From Fodinisporobacter ferrooxydans (lineage in GTDB: Bacteria; Bacillota; Bacilli; Tumebacillales; MYW30-H2): a stretch of DNA of 64,000 nucleotides. Below the pieces are notes generated by a model. The model saw only the letters and a program-made list of their open reading frames with translations. It was not told the origin of the DNA and did no database searches. This document shows positions 27,399 to 35,572 of this stretch, piece by piece. The position numbers and the translations under genes were made by a program. The stretch covers positions 2,187,501 to 2,251,500 of the forward strand of contig NZ_CP089291.1 in the NCBI RefSeq assembly GCF_022818495.1. The letters run 5' to 3'. Position 1 is the first letter of the stretch. Every line of letters begins with the position of its first letter.

Positions 27399-28196
27399 AT
27401 GAAGAAAAGACTGGATGGCCGCATAGCATTAGTTACAGGTGGATGCAGAGGGATTGGCGAAGCGATTGCGATTCGATTGGCGGAGGAAGGCGCACATGTA
27501 GCGATCAATTATTTTACGGATGATTTAAGACATTTGGCAGAACATGTGCAACAAAACATACAAGAGTTGGGATGTAAATCCATCATTGTTCAAGCGGATG
27601 TCGGCAACCGTTCACAAGTCATTGCCATGTATGAAAAAATCGAACAAGAACTTGGGGCTGTGGATATTCTCGTCAATAATGCAGGCATAGCGCCATTTGA
27701 ACCGTTTATGAAAGTAACGGATGAAACATGGGATCGGACGTTTCATACGAATGTGAAGGGAATTTTTATATGTTCCCAACTGGCTGCAAAGGGGATGATC
27801 GAACGAACATACGGGAAAATCATCAACGTTTTATCCACTGCCAGCCTAATGGTCACAAGTCCAGTCATCCCACATTACTTGGCTTCAAAAGCTGCAGGAC
27901 ATATGTTGACAAAAGGGATGGCAATTGAATTGGGCCGTTATGGCATCAATGTCAACGCGGTCGGCCCGAGTACTACGGATACGGAGTTTTGCAAAGAGTA
28001 TTTGGCGGATCCGAATATTCGCGCCCGTGAAATTGAAGCGAATCCGATGAAACGTTTGGGCACAGCGAGGCAAATTGGAGATGCGGTCGTATTCTTGGCT
28101 TCCGCAGAAGCCGCACAGGTCAATGGACATCTATTGATGGTGGATGGCGGCCTTACCGTCAAAGCAGCACAACCGGATGACCATATGGAACGATAA
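27399..28196 (+). CDS. Short-chain dehydrogenase/reductase (candidate L-fucose 1-dehydrogenase)
   Basis: A classical SDR of 265 aa: TGGCRGIGEA cofactor loop, NNAGIAPFEP, and the catalytic Tyr-x3-Lys in HYLASKAAGH. In a set with FucU and a fuconolactonase-like amidohydrolase, the expected job is oxidation of L-fucose (or a related sugar) to its lactone. Sequence alone does not fix the substrate; FabG-like or gluconate-type activities remain possible. ATG 27399 follows GAGGAG at 8 nt. Confidence 0.85.
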   Translation: MKKRLDGRIALVTGGCRGIGEAIAIRLAEEGAHVAINYFTDDLRHLAEHVQQNIQELGCKSIIVQADVGNRSQVIAMYEKIEQELGAVDILVNNAGIAPFEPFMKVTDETWDRTFHTNVKGIFICSQLAAKGMIERTYGKIINVLSTASLMVTSPVIPHYLASKAAGHMLTKGMAIELGRYGINVNAVGPSTTDTEFCKEYLADPNIRAREIEANPMKRLGTARQIGDAVVFLASAEAAQVNGHLLMVDGGLTVKAAQPDDHMER

Positions 28197-28292
28197 TGGA
28201 AATGAATCATGAATATTCAATGAAAAACGGTGTTTTCATTTGATTGAAATTTTCACGAAAATTCTTTGGAACAGTATGAAAGAAGGGTTTCT

Positions 28293-28724
28293 ATGTTAAA
28301 AGGGATTCCTGCTATTATTTCCCCGGAATTAATAAAAACATTGATGGAGATGGGCCATGGGGATGAAATTGTACTGGCGGATGCCAATTTTCCAGCGGCC
28401 AGCCATGCCGGAAAGTTGATCCGTTGTGATGGTCATGGGATTCCGGCGCTTCTTGCAGCCATCATGCGCTTCTTTCCATTGGATACGTATGCGGATTATG
28501 CAGTCAGTCTCATGCAAGTCGTCCCTGGTGATCCGGTGAAACCGGCGATTTGGGACATGTATCTGGAAATTATCCGACAAGAGGCAGAGCAAAAAGCAGA
28601 ATTTTGCTGGGTGGATCGATTTTCTTTTTATGAACAGGCAAAACAGGCGTATGCAATCGTGGCAACAGGGGAACGTGCTTTATATGGCAATATCATTTTG
28701 AAAAAAGGCGTTATACAGTCGTAG
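28293..28724 (+). CDS. fucU: L-fucose mutarotase
   Basis: Interconverts alpha and beta anomers of L-fucose (RbsD/FucU family). The 143-aa protein follows the family closely: ISPELIKTLMEMGHGDEIVL with the catalytic His, ADANFPA, then NRFSFYEQAKQAYAIVATGE-like C-terminus (RFSFYEQAKQAYAIV about 113) and ALYGNIILKKGV. ATG 28293 follows AGAAGGG. The strongest single indicator that the regulon handles L-fucose, though FucU also acts on other 6-deoxy sugars. Confidence 0.93.
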   Translation: MLKGIPAIISPELIKTLMEMGHGDEIVLADANFPAASHAGKLIRCDGHGIPALLAAIMRFFPLDTYADYAVSLMQVVPGDPVKPAIWDMYLEIIRQEAEQKAEFCWVDRFSFYEQAKQAYAIVATGERALYGNIILKKGVIQS

Positions 28725-28769
28725 TTTCATAGTTTCTCCGAAAGACAAAATCAATGCCGGGAGCAGGAA

Positions 28770-29630
28770 ATGTCCATGAAAATTGATGCGCACCAACATT
28801 ATTGGAAGCTGGATAGAAACGATTATGGCTGGATCACTCCGGATCTCCAAGTTTTATATAGAGATTTTCTGCCGCAAGATTTACTTCCCCAATTGGATAA
28901 ACACGGCATCGGCAAAACGATACTTGTGCAGGCTGCTCCGACGGAGGCGGAAACGGAATTTTTACTAGGTTTATGCGAGAGTTCGGACAGGATCGCCGGT
29001 GTCGTCGGATGGCTGGATCTTGCACATCCGGATTTTCGCCAGCGTTACAAAGTCTTCCGGGAGAATCCTTATTTTATCGGGGTTCGTGTCATGATCCAGG
29101 AAATGGAGGATGCAAATGAAATCCTGCAGCCCCACATGATTCGGGCGTTCCGGTTTTTTGCGGAACAGGATTTCCCTGTGGATATCCTGATTTATTCCCG
29201 CCAGTTTCCGTCTGTTTTAAAACTTTTGGAGCAAGTTCCAAATTTGCGGGGTGTCATTGACCATATCGGCAAGCCGGATATACGATCACATACATTCGAA
29301 CCTTGGAATGAACAGATAAAAGAGGCTGCAAACTATCCCAAACTGTACTGCAAACTTTCAGGAATGGTTACGGAAGCGGATCATGCCGAGTGGAAGATCG
29401 AAGATTTTATTCCGTACGTTGAGCATGTCATTGATGTTTTTGGCACAAAGCGTATCCTGTTCGGGAGCGATTGGCCGGTTTGTTTGTTGGCTGCCAGCTA
29501 CGATGAAGTGATTGACGTGCTCTCGAAAACCATTTCGATCAAAGAGCCGGAACAGGCATACAGAGATTTGTTTGGATACAATGCGATTCGATTTTACAAA
29601 CTCGATCCGCTTTTGCCACTCAAAATGTAG
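28770..29630 (+). CDS. Amidohydrolase-family lactonase (L-fuconolactonase-like)
   Basis: A 286-aa metal-dependent TIM-barrel hydrolase (COG3618 type). KIDAHQHYWKLDR supplies the first metal histidines, DHIGKPD and LFGSDWPVC the later His and Asp. It would open fucono-lactone to L-fuconate. The start is either 28770 or the ATG two codons later at 28776; both have a plausible purine-rich site. Close behind fucU in the same direction. Confidence 0.88.
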   Translation: MSMKIDAHQHYWKLDRNDYGWITPDLQVLYRDFLPQDLLPQLDKHGIGKTILVQAAPTEAETEFLLGLCESSDRIAGVVGWLDLAHPDFRQRYKVFRENPYFIGVRVMIQEMEDANEILQPHMIRAFRFFAEQDFPVDILIYSRQFPSVLKLLEQVPNLRGVIDHIGKPDIRSHTFEPWNEQIKEAANYPKLYCKLSGMVTEADHAEWKIEDFIPYVEHVIDVFGTKRILFGSDWPVCLLAASYDEVIDVLSKTISIKEPEQAYRDLFGYNAIRFYKLDPLLPLKM

Positions 29631-29745
29631 CGATTCAACATAAACACACAACATTCATAGAAAAATACAAGAAGATCATATGGATAAGATCTTTAAGAGC
29701 GAATCCATTTGACCTTCTTATTATGTTTTCTTTTCGTGTCAAATG

Positions 29746-30765
29746 CTATTCAAGTGCTGCATTGATATTTCGGCTGGAACGACGAATAATAATTTCCGGT
29801 GGCAAGACAATCGTTCTGAAATTTGAGGTTGCTGTTCCCAGAATGCGCTCGACCAGCATTTGCACTCCGAAGACGCCGAAATCGTAGGAAGGCTGTTTTG
29901 CAACCGTCAGAAAAGGATCAAGATCTTGCAGCAAGTCGAGATCATCAAAACATACGACTGAAATATCCTCAGGCACTTTCCATCCATGTTTCCGCAATTC
30001 TTTGATCGCGCCAAGAGCGACAAAATTGTTGGCGGCAAATATTGCGGTAGGCAATGTCTGTAATTCCAACAATTTTTGCATCACTTCTTGGTGGCTGCCC
30101 AATGTATATTCGGTTTCAATGATCATGGACGGATCGATTTCAAGATCATGCAGTTTGAGTGTTGCAAGATACCCTTGCAAGCGGTCGCGGGCGGTCGAGA
30201 TGTGTTTGGGACCCGTGATGCAGGCAATTCGCCGGTGACCGTTTTCGATCAAATGTTCCATTAATTTATGTGCGCCTAACATGCTGTCACCCAAAACTTT
30301 GTCACATTCCAGGTTGGGAACTTCCCGGTCAATCAAAACAAACGGAATTCCCTGTTTCCGCAAGAGACGCAAATTTTTCAGGGAATCGTCTCCACTTGGC
30401 GCAAAAAGTACACCGTCTACTTGTGTCGAGAGCAACATCTCGATATATTCTTTTTCCTTCGCAGGGTCTTCGTCGCTATTGCAAAAAATCAAGCGGTAGC
30501 CGAGACGTTTGGCGGCATCTTCAGCGCCGCGGGCTAATGTCGTGTAAAATGGATTTGTGATGTCTGTGATCAGCAGCGAGAGCAGACGCGTTTCTTTTTT
30601 TACCAAACTTCTTGCATTGCTGTTTGGATAGTAATCCAGTTCCTTCATCGCCTGTTCGACACGCCGGCGAGTTTCTTCATTCACCGGCCCTGACCCGTTG
30701 ATCACTCGGGAAACGGTCATTGCCGAAACGTTTGCTTTTCGCGCTACATCAAGTATGGTTGGCAT
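29746..30765 (-). CDS. LacI-family transcriptional repressor
   Basis: A 339-aa regulator with an N-terminal helix-turn-helix (TILDVARKANVSAMTVSRVING, residues 3-23) and hinge (PNSNARSL), then a periplasmic-binding-protein-like ligand domain. Encoded convergent to the transporter and lactonase genes and divergent from the aldo-keto reductase; three matching operators lie in front of the neighbouring sugar genes and within the divergent promoter region, so it is the local, and probably autogenous, regulator. The inducer is likely the transported sugar or a metabolite. Confidence 0.93.
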   Translation of the reverse strand: MPTILDVARKANVSAMTVSRVINGSGPVNEETRRRVEQAMKELDYYPNSNARSLVKKETRLLSLLITDITNPFYTTLARGAEDAAKRLGYRLIFCNSDEDPAKEKEYIEMLLSTQVDGVLFAPSGDDSLKNLRLLRKQGIPFVLIDREVPNLECDKVLGDSMLGAHKLMEHLIENGHRRIACITGPKHISTARDRLQGYLATLKLHDLEIDPSMIIETEYTLGSHQEVMQKLLELQTLPTAIFAANNFVALGAIKELRKHGWKVPEDISVVCFDDLDLLQDLDPFLTVAKQPSYDFGVFGVQMLVERILGTATSNFRTIVLPPEIIIRRSSRNINAALE

Positions 30766-30789
30766 TTATACGTACCCTCACTTAAAATC

Positions 30790-30831
30790 TTGACAGGATG
30801 GAAACGAAAAATATATGATAACGTTAACATA
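30790..30831 (+). promoter_or_regulatory. Promoter and LacI operator of the aldo-keto reductase gene
   Basis: TTGACA at 30790, 18-nt spacer, TATGAT at 30814; the operator 18-mer 30814-30831 is identical to the one at 23531. It lies 50-65 bp from the lacI-type gene start and could also repress that gene. Confidence 0.8.
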
Positions 30832-30999
30832 GAAATATAAAACATTTCAAGAGGAACTATGCATCTGAATTGAAAAATGAGTGAACATGCTGGACGATTG
30901 GAAGCTGGTTGCAGGAATGATAAAAGATCATTCCCGGACAACCTGAAAGATTGGCAATATCCATTCATAGTAGAAGTGCAACGAAGAGGAGATGGTGAA

Positions 31000-31974
31000 A
31001 TGAAATACCGGCATCTTGGAAACAGCGGATTAAAAGTGAGTGAAATCGGACTTGGCAGCTGGCTTACATATGGTAATGCCACCGAAAAGCAAATCGCGGT
31101 GGATTGCATCGACCGGGCATATGAGCTGGGTATTAATTTTTTCGATACGGCAAACGCATACAACCAGGGGGAAGCGGAAAAAGTCGTCGGTGAAGCCCTG
31201 CGCAAGTATCCGCGGGACAGTTACGTTCTGGCGACGAAAGTCTATTTTCCAATGGGCGATGGACCCAATGACCGCGGTTTATCGCGCAAGCATATCGTGG
31301 AGCAGTGTAATGCAAGCCTGAAACGTCTGGGTGTGGAATACATCGATTTGTACCAGTGCCATCGCTATGATGTCAACACTCCCCTTGAAGAAACTTTGCG
31401 CGCACTGGATGATTTGATTGCACAAGGAAAAGTGCTCTATGCAGGTGTAAGCGAATGGACGGCAGCACAAATCACTCATGCAAAAGGGATTGCAGAAAAA
31501 AGAAATCTCCGTCCACTTATTTCCAATCAACCGATTTACAATATGCTTGTTCGCTATATTGAAAAAGAGGTGATTCCCGCTTGTGAACAGTTTGGCTTGG
31601 GGCAAGTTGTATTTTCACCGTTGGCCCAAGGGATTTTGACTGGGAAATATAAGCCGGGAAATCAGATTCCGGGGGAAAGCCGAGCTGCCAATGCAGATAC
31701 GAACCATTGGATTAAAAGTTATTTGCGGGATGATGTCTTAGGTTGCGTTCAGAAGCTTGCAACAATAGCAAAATCTGTCGATGCGACTCTTTCCCAATTG
31801 GCGATTGCCTGGGTGCTGCGCCAAGGGAATGTAAGTTCAGCAATTATCGGTGCAAGTAAAGTCAGCCAAATTGAAGAAAATATAAAAGCGATCGATGTTT
31901 TGCTGACAGAAGAAATTTCCCGAGAAATAGAAAGTGTCCTAAAAGAAATCGATGGATTCGTGCCGATCTGGTAA
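31000..31974 (+). CDS. Aldo/keto reductase
   Basis: A 324-aa AKR related to the YghZ/Kv-beta group. The catalytic tetrad is visible: Asp and Tyr in FDTANAYNQGEAE, Lys in ATKVYF, His in YQCHRYD. In the regulon it could reduce or oxidise the sugar or an aldehyde such as lactaldehyde. An upstream extension to 30877 is open, but AGAGGAG before the ATG at 31000 makes that the start. Terminated by a hairpin about 55 bp downstream. Confidence 0.9.
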   Translation: MKYRHLGNSGLKVSEIGLGSWLTYGNATEKQIAVDCIDRAYELGINFFDTANAYNQGEAEKVVGEALRKYPRDSYVLATKVYFPMGDGPNDRGLSRKHIVEQCNASLKRLGVEYIDLYQCHRYDVNTPLEETLRALDDLIAQGKVLYAGVSEWTAAQITHAKGIAEKRNLRPLISNQPIYNMLVRYIEKEVIPACEQFGLGQVVFSPLAQGILTGKYKPGNQIPGESRAANADTNHWIKSYLRDDVLGCVQKLATIAKSVDATLSQLAIAWVLRQGNVSSAIIGASKVSQIEENIKAIDVLLTEEISREIESVLKEIDGFVPIW

Positions 31975-32026
31975 AAAAGGGATCCATTGAATGATGATTC
32001 TGTTGAATTCGAATGAGAAAATGCAG

Positions 32027-32060
32027 GCCCATGCCATTCCTATTTGGTATGGGCGTTTTT
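32027..32060 (+). terminator. Rho-independent terminator of the aldo-keto reductase gene
   Basis: GCCCATGCCA pairs with TGGTATGGGC (one G-U), followed by GTTTTT. Confidence 0.85.
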
Positions 32061-32087
32061 ATGCTGGACAGGATTCTTTTTCGGCTG

Positions 32088-32131
32088 TTGTGATATTTGT
32101 CACAAATCGAGTCGATAAAATCAGCTACAAT
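32088..32131 (+). promoter_or_regulatory. CRP/FNR-type activator site and -10 box of hmp
   Basis: TTGTGA, 6 nt, TCACAA at 32088-32105 is a perfect palindrome of the CRP/FNR consensus. TACAAT at 32126-32131 is the best -10, with no good -35. The implied start near 32138 puts the site at -41.5, the class II activation position. Confidence 0.7.
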
Positions 32132-32206
32132 GGCATACATCGCTTTTAAATAGATTTACAGATTAAAAATAGAAAGATAAAAGAGAAAAAGATAGGAATC
32201 AAATGA

Positions 32207-33493
32207 GTGGAGATGAAAAAAGAAATGTTAAGCCAAAAAACTATTGAAATCATAAAATCAACCGTGCCTGTGTTGGAAAAACACGGTACAGCGATTACGT
32301 CGCGCTTTTACCAATTGATGTTTTCCAATCATCCGGAATTATTGAACATCTTTAATCATGCCAATCAAAAACAAGGCAGACAGCAAACGGCTCTTGCCAA
32401 CGCCGTATATGCGGCTGCGGCAAATATCGATCAGTTGGAAACTATTTTGCCTGTTGTTGCACAAATCGCGCATAAACACCGGAGCCTTGGAATCAAGCCG
32501 GAGCATTATCCGATCGTCGGCAAACATTTGTTGTTGGCCATTGAAGATGTTCTCGGCGATGCCGCTACACCGGAAATTCTGGATGCCTGGAAGCAAGCGT
32601 ATGGTGTGCTTGCTGACGTATTTATTAAAGTGGAAGCGGAAATGTACCAGCAAGCTGCAGAACAAACGGGCGGCTGGAAAGATTTCCGGAACTTTGTCGT
32701 GGCGAAGAAAGTAAAGGAAAGTGAAGTCATCACATCCTTTTATTTGAAACCGGCAGACGGCGGTCCGATTGCGGAGTATGCGCCGGGACAGTATATCAGT
32801 GTCAAAATCAATGGCGCGGGTGACGAATTTACACATATCCGCCAGTATAGCCTGTCTGACGCGCCGGGGAAAGACTATTATCGCATCAGTGTCAAACGGG
32901 AAGATGCCATCGGTGACAAACCTGCCGGGAAAGTATCTGCGTATTTGCACCAGCAGGTACAGGAAGGCGACATTTTACCGATCAGCGTACCTGCTGGAGA
33001 TTTCGTCTTGAATATGGAAAAAACCGTACCCGTTGTGCTGATTAGTGGCGGTGTGGGCTTGACTCCGATGGTCAGCATGCTGAATACCCTGGTCGAGAAA
33101 CAGCCCAATCGTCCTGTTACATTCATTCATGCAGCGATTAACAGCAAATTCCATGCAATGAAAGAGCATGTCAGCAGACTGGAAACCAAATACCTGCAAG
33201 TACAGTCCTATGTCTGTTATGAAAAGCCAACGGCCGAAGATGTCCGAAACGAATCCTTTGATAAGGAAGGATACATCGACCTGCCTTGGTTGAAATCCAT
33301 CCTCACGTCTAAAGAAGCTGACTTTTATTTCTGCGGTCCTACGCCGTTTATGAAAGCTGTGTATCGCGCATTGCAAGAGTGGGGCGTGCCTGAGAATTCC
33401 ATTCATTTTGAATTCTTCGGACCAAAAGGCGATTTGGTCGACGCACCGGCGACTGGCGACAAAAGCGCAACAAATGTTGTTGTGGAGGCTTAA
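32207..33493 (+). CDS. hmp: Flavohemoglobin, nitric oxide dioxygenase
   Basis: Detoxifies NO to nitrate using O2 and NAD(P)H. A globin domain (about 7-150, proximal His in IAHKHRSLGIKPEHYPIVG) is fused to an FAD domain (RQYSLSDAPGKDYYRISVK) and an NAD domain (ISGGVGLTPMVSML, FYFCGPTPFM). Very close to B. subtilis Hmp in text and length (428 aa). Start: GTG 32207 has AGGA 9 nt upstream, but ATG 32213 or ATG 32225 (the B. subtilis-like N-terminus) are possible. Control by an FNR-like factor fits its link to nitrite metabolism further upstream. Confidence 0.96.
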   Translation: MEMKKEMLSQKTIEIIKSTVPVLEKHGTAITSRFYQLMFSNHPELLNIFNHANQKQGRQQTALANAVYAAAANIDQLETILPVVAQIAHKHRSLGIKPEHYPIVGKHLLLAIEDVLGDAATPEILDAWKQAYGVLADVFIKVEAEMYQQAAEQTGGWKDFRNFVVAKKVKESEVITSFYLKPADGGPIAEYAPGQYISVKINGAGDEFTHIRQYSLSDAPGKDYYRISVKREDAIGDKPAGKVSAYLHQQVQEGDILPISVPAGDFVLNMEKTVPVVLISGGVGLTPMVSMLNTLVEKQPNRPVTFIHAAINSKFHAMKEHVSRLETKYLQVQSYVCYEKPTAEDVRNESFDKEGYIDLPWLKSILTSKEADFYFCGPTPFMKAVYRALQEWGVPENSIHFEFFGPKGDLVDAPATGDKSATNVVVEA

Positions 33494-33511
33494 AGGAAGG
33501 TAAATGAAACT

Positions 33512-33556
33512 CTAATGCTTCGCCAACAAAAGCACTGGCGAAGCATTAGTTTCTTT
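33512..33556 (+). terminator. Rho-independent terminator of hmp
   Basis: A perfect 14-bp stem (CTAATGCTTCGCCA with TGGCGAAGCATTAG) and a 10-nt loop, then TTTCTTT. Confidence 0.85.
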
Positions 33557-33570
33557 AGGAGGTTTTTTGT

Positions 33571-33840
33571 ATGAATCCCCTGAATCCTCATGTCATGTAT
33601 ACAGGGGTTCAACAAAGCCTGCTTAAAATCACCAAGAGTGACTTGGGGGTGGTATGAGTACACATGAGTGCTAAGTTTGCCGATCGTCTTGCGACATTAC
33701 AATTTAAATTAGAGCAAAGTGATCGGCACTGTTTGAGCGAATGCATGTGTACTCGTGCCGCCCCCTTGCAATTGGTGGCTATTCTCACGGATTTAGAAAA
33801 TCCATTTGTTTGCCATGATTTCTACACGGTATCCAGATGA
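33571..33840 (+). pseudogene. Small reading frame interrupted by one TGA
   Basis: An ATG at 33571 with an ideal AGGAGG 8 nt upstream opens 28 codons (MNPLNPHVMYTGVQQSLLK...), ends in TGA at 33655-33657, and the same frame continues from ATG 33664 for 58 codons (MSAKFADRLATLQFKLEQ...) to TGA 33840, overlapping the convergent phosphatase gene by 19 nt. Either a pseudogene with one nonsense mutation, or a genuine 28-aa peptide followed by chance. I recognise no family. Confidence 0.35.
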
Positions 33841-34295
33841 TGATCCTTCTGAATTTTCTCCAAAAGCGCATCACAGCCAAGGGAAATCCATTCGTACACG
33901 CGATCAAACTGGCCGTCATAATAGGGGTCCGGAACGTTGTTTTCCGGAATGGAAGGAACCAACTCAAGCAGACGGAACATTTGCTGCCGGACATTTCCCA
34001 AATTTCTGATCATGGCCATGTTTTGCTCATCCATGACGACAATATAATTGAACTTTTGCAAATCTTCCGGCTGTATCTGCCTTGCGATCAGGTCTTCGTG
34101 CGGAATGGAGTGTTGCTTCAACATTTCAATCGTTCCGGGATGTGGCGGGTTTCCAATGTGCCAATTGCCTGTACCTGCTGAATCTACCGATATTTCATTT
34201 GCCAATCCGACATCTTGCACTTTTTTTCTGAAGATCGCTTCAGCCATTGGAGAGCGACAGATGTTTCCCTTACATACAAATATTACATGAATCAA
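33822..34295 (-). CDS. Low-molecular-weight protein-tyrosine phosphatase
   Basis: A 157-aa cysteine phosphatase with the P-loop VCKGNICRSPMAE (C-x5-R-S) at residues 7-19 and the general acid in DPYYDGQFDRVYEW. Family members dephosphorylate tyrosine (Wzb, YwlE-like arginine) phosphoproteins, often in exopolysaccharide control. TTG 34295 follows AAGGAGG, which itself lies within the last codons of the upstream ATP-grasp gene, so the two are translationally coupled. Confidence 0.93.
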   Translation of the reverse strand: MIHVIFVCKGNICRSPMAEAIFRKKVQDVGLANEISVDSAGTGNWHIGNPPHPGTIEMLKQHSIPHEDLIARQIQPEDLQKFNYIVVMDEQNMAMIRNLGNVRQQMFRLLELVPSIPENNVPDPYYDGQFDRVYEWISLGCDALLEKIQKDHHLDTV

Positions 34296-34301
34296 TATTT
34301 C

Positions 34302-35390
34302 TTACCTCCTTGAAGAAAACAGCCGAAACGGGATGCCGTCCGAAGAATGAAATAACTCCTCCCAGTACCGTATCATTTTTGTGCCCCATTGTACAGAAAG
34401 TTCCCATTCTTCAATGGGGAGATGTGTTGCCAGCTTGACAGCCAAAAATGGCAAATTCACGCCTGCCGCCGTACAATGTACAATGGTTCCTTGAATTCTC
34501 GGATTAATTTCGATGATTTTTGGCAAACCACTTGCATCTCTGCGAACTTGAATGCCGATGTTGCCGTGCAGTTTCAGTTCCTGTACGATCTTTGTACAAT
34601 ACTCGACAACATCCTGCTCGTTTACGATTTCTCCCTCTACGGTAATTCCGCCAATCATCTTCTTGCGCAATCTAGGGATGGCTATGATGACTTCTCCTTC
34701 CTTTGCCAAAATATCGACACTATATTCTTCATTCGGCAGGTATTCCATCACGATCAGTTCGGGAATGGCCGAAGCGGTGCTCAGAATTTGTTTTACCTCC
34801 TGTAAGCTGATATAGGCTGAGCTTGGTTTTTCATGAAACAACAGTTGGAAGCGATCTTTTTTATCATCCAAAATATGAAATCCTCTGCTTCCATCTCCGA
34901 TCGTCGGCTTGAAACAAACGGCTTTTTGCGGATATCCAAGTGTGGCAATCGCTTTTTCCAGCTCGTCTGCTGTCTGTACGACATCATATTGAGGAATGGG
35001 AATACCGGCAGTTCCAAGAGTCTGCAGCATGATTCCCTTATGGAGTGCAAGTGTCAGCCGATCTGCATCCGATACGGACACTTCTGTGCCAAGTCTTTTA
35101 AAATCCGGCTTCTCTTTTGCCAGCGATTCAAGTTCCGCACTCACCAAAGGCAGCACGACATCGATCGCTTCTTTTTGGCATAAAAGTTTTACGAAAGGGA
35201 GGAACAAAGGGTCGTTCGCACGTGGGCCCGGATAAAACTTGTCGACCATGGAAGCACCTGCGGCATCTGGATTGATATCGATCCCGGTCACTTGAATGTC
35301 AAAGGATGGAACCCTTTTTAACGATTGAATCACACCGGGGGAAGCCGGAGATCCCGCGCCTGTCAGTAGAACATGGATTCGCTGTTGCAC
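34302..35390 (-). CDS. ATP-grasp enzyme (carbamoyl-phosphate synthase-like fold)
   Basis: A 362-aa ATP-dependent carboxylate-amine ligase of unknown substrate. TGAGSPASPGVIQSL is a Rossmann-like N-terminal part; KPTIGDGSRGFHIL and VMEYLPNEEYSVDI are the ATP-grasp lid region; IEINPRIQG carries the metal-binding Glu/Asn. Such stand-alone enzymes join amino acids, make peptides, or act in cell-surface and antibiotic synthesis. GTG 35390 follows AGGAG at 10 nt. Coupled to the phosphatase downstream and divergent from a PIG-L deacetylase. Confidence 0.87.
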   Translation of the reverse strand: MQQRIHVLLTGAGSPASPGVIQSLKRVPSFDIQVTGIDINPDAAGASMVDKFYPGPRANDPLFLPFVKLLCQKEAIDVVLPLVSAELESLAKEKPDFKRLGTEVSVSDADRLTLALHKGIMLQTLGTAGIPIPQYDVVQTADELEKAIATLGYPQKAVCFKPTIGDGSRGFHILDDKKDRFQLLFHEKPSSAYISLQEVKQILSTASAIPELIVMEYLPNEEYSVDILAKEGEVIIAIPRLRKKMIGGITVEGEIVNEQDVVEYCTKIVQELKLHGNIGIQVRRDASGLPKIIEINPRIQGTIVHCTAAGVNLPFLAVKLATHLPIEEWELSVQWGTKMIRYWEELFHSSDGIPFRLFSSRR

Positions 35391-35572
35391 TGTCTATCAA
35401 CTCCTAAACCTGTTACTTTCAACATATTAGAAAACATGAAATCAGAACATGGATACTCATCTAATATTGCAAAATTAGTTATATCCACAGCCAAACTGAT
35501 TGTTTTTATCTAGCTCAAGAAAAAAGATTTTTCATATGCTAGGAAAGAGGATGAAAGGAGGGGTATGAGACA

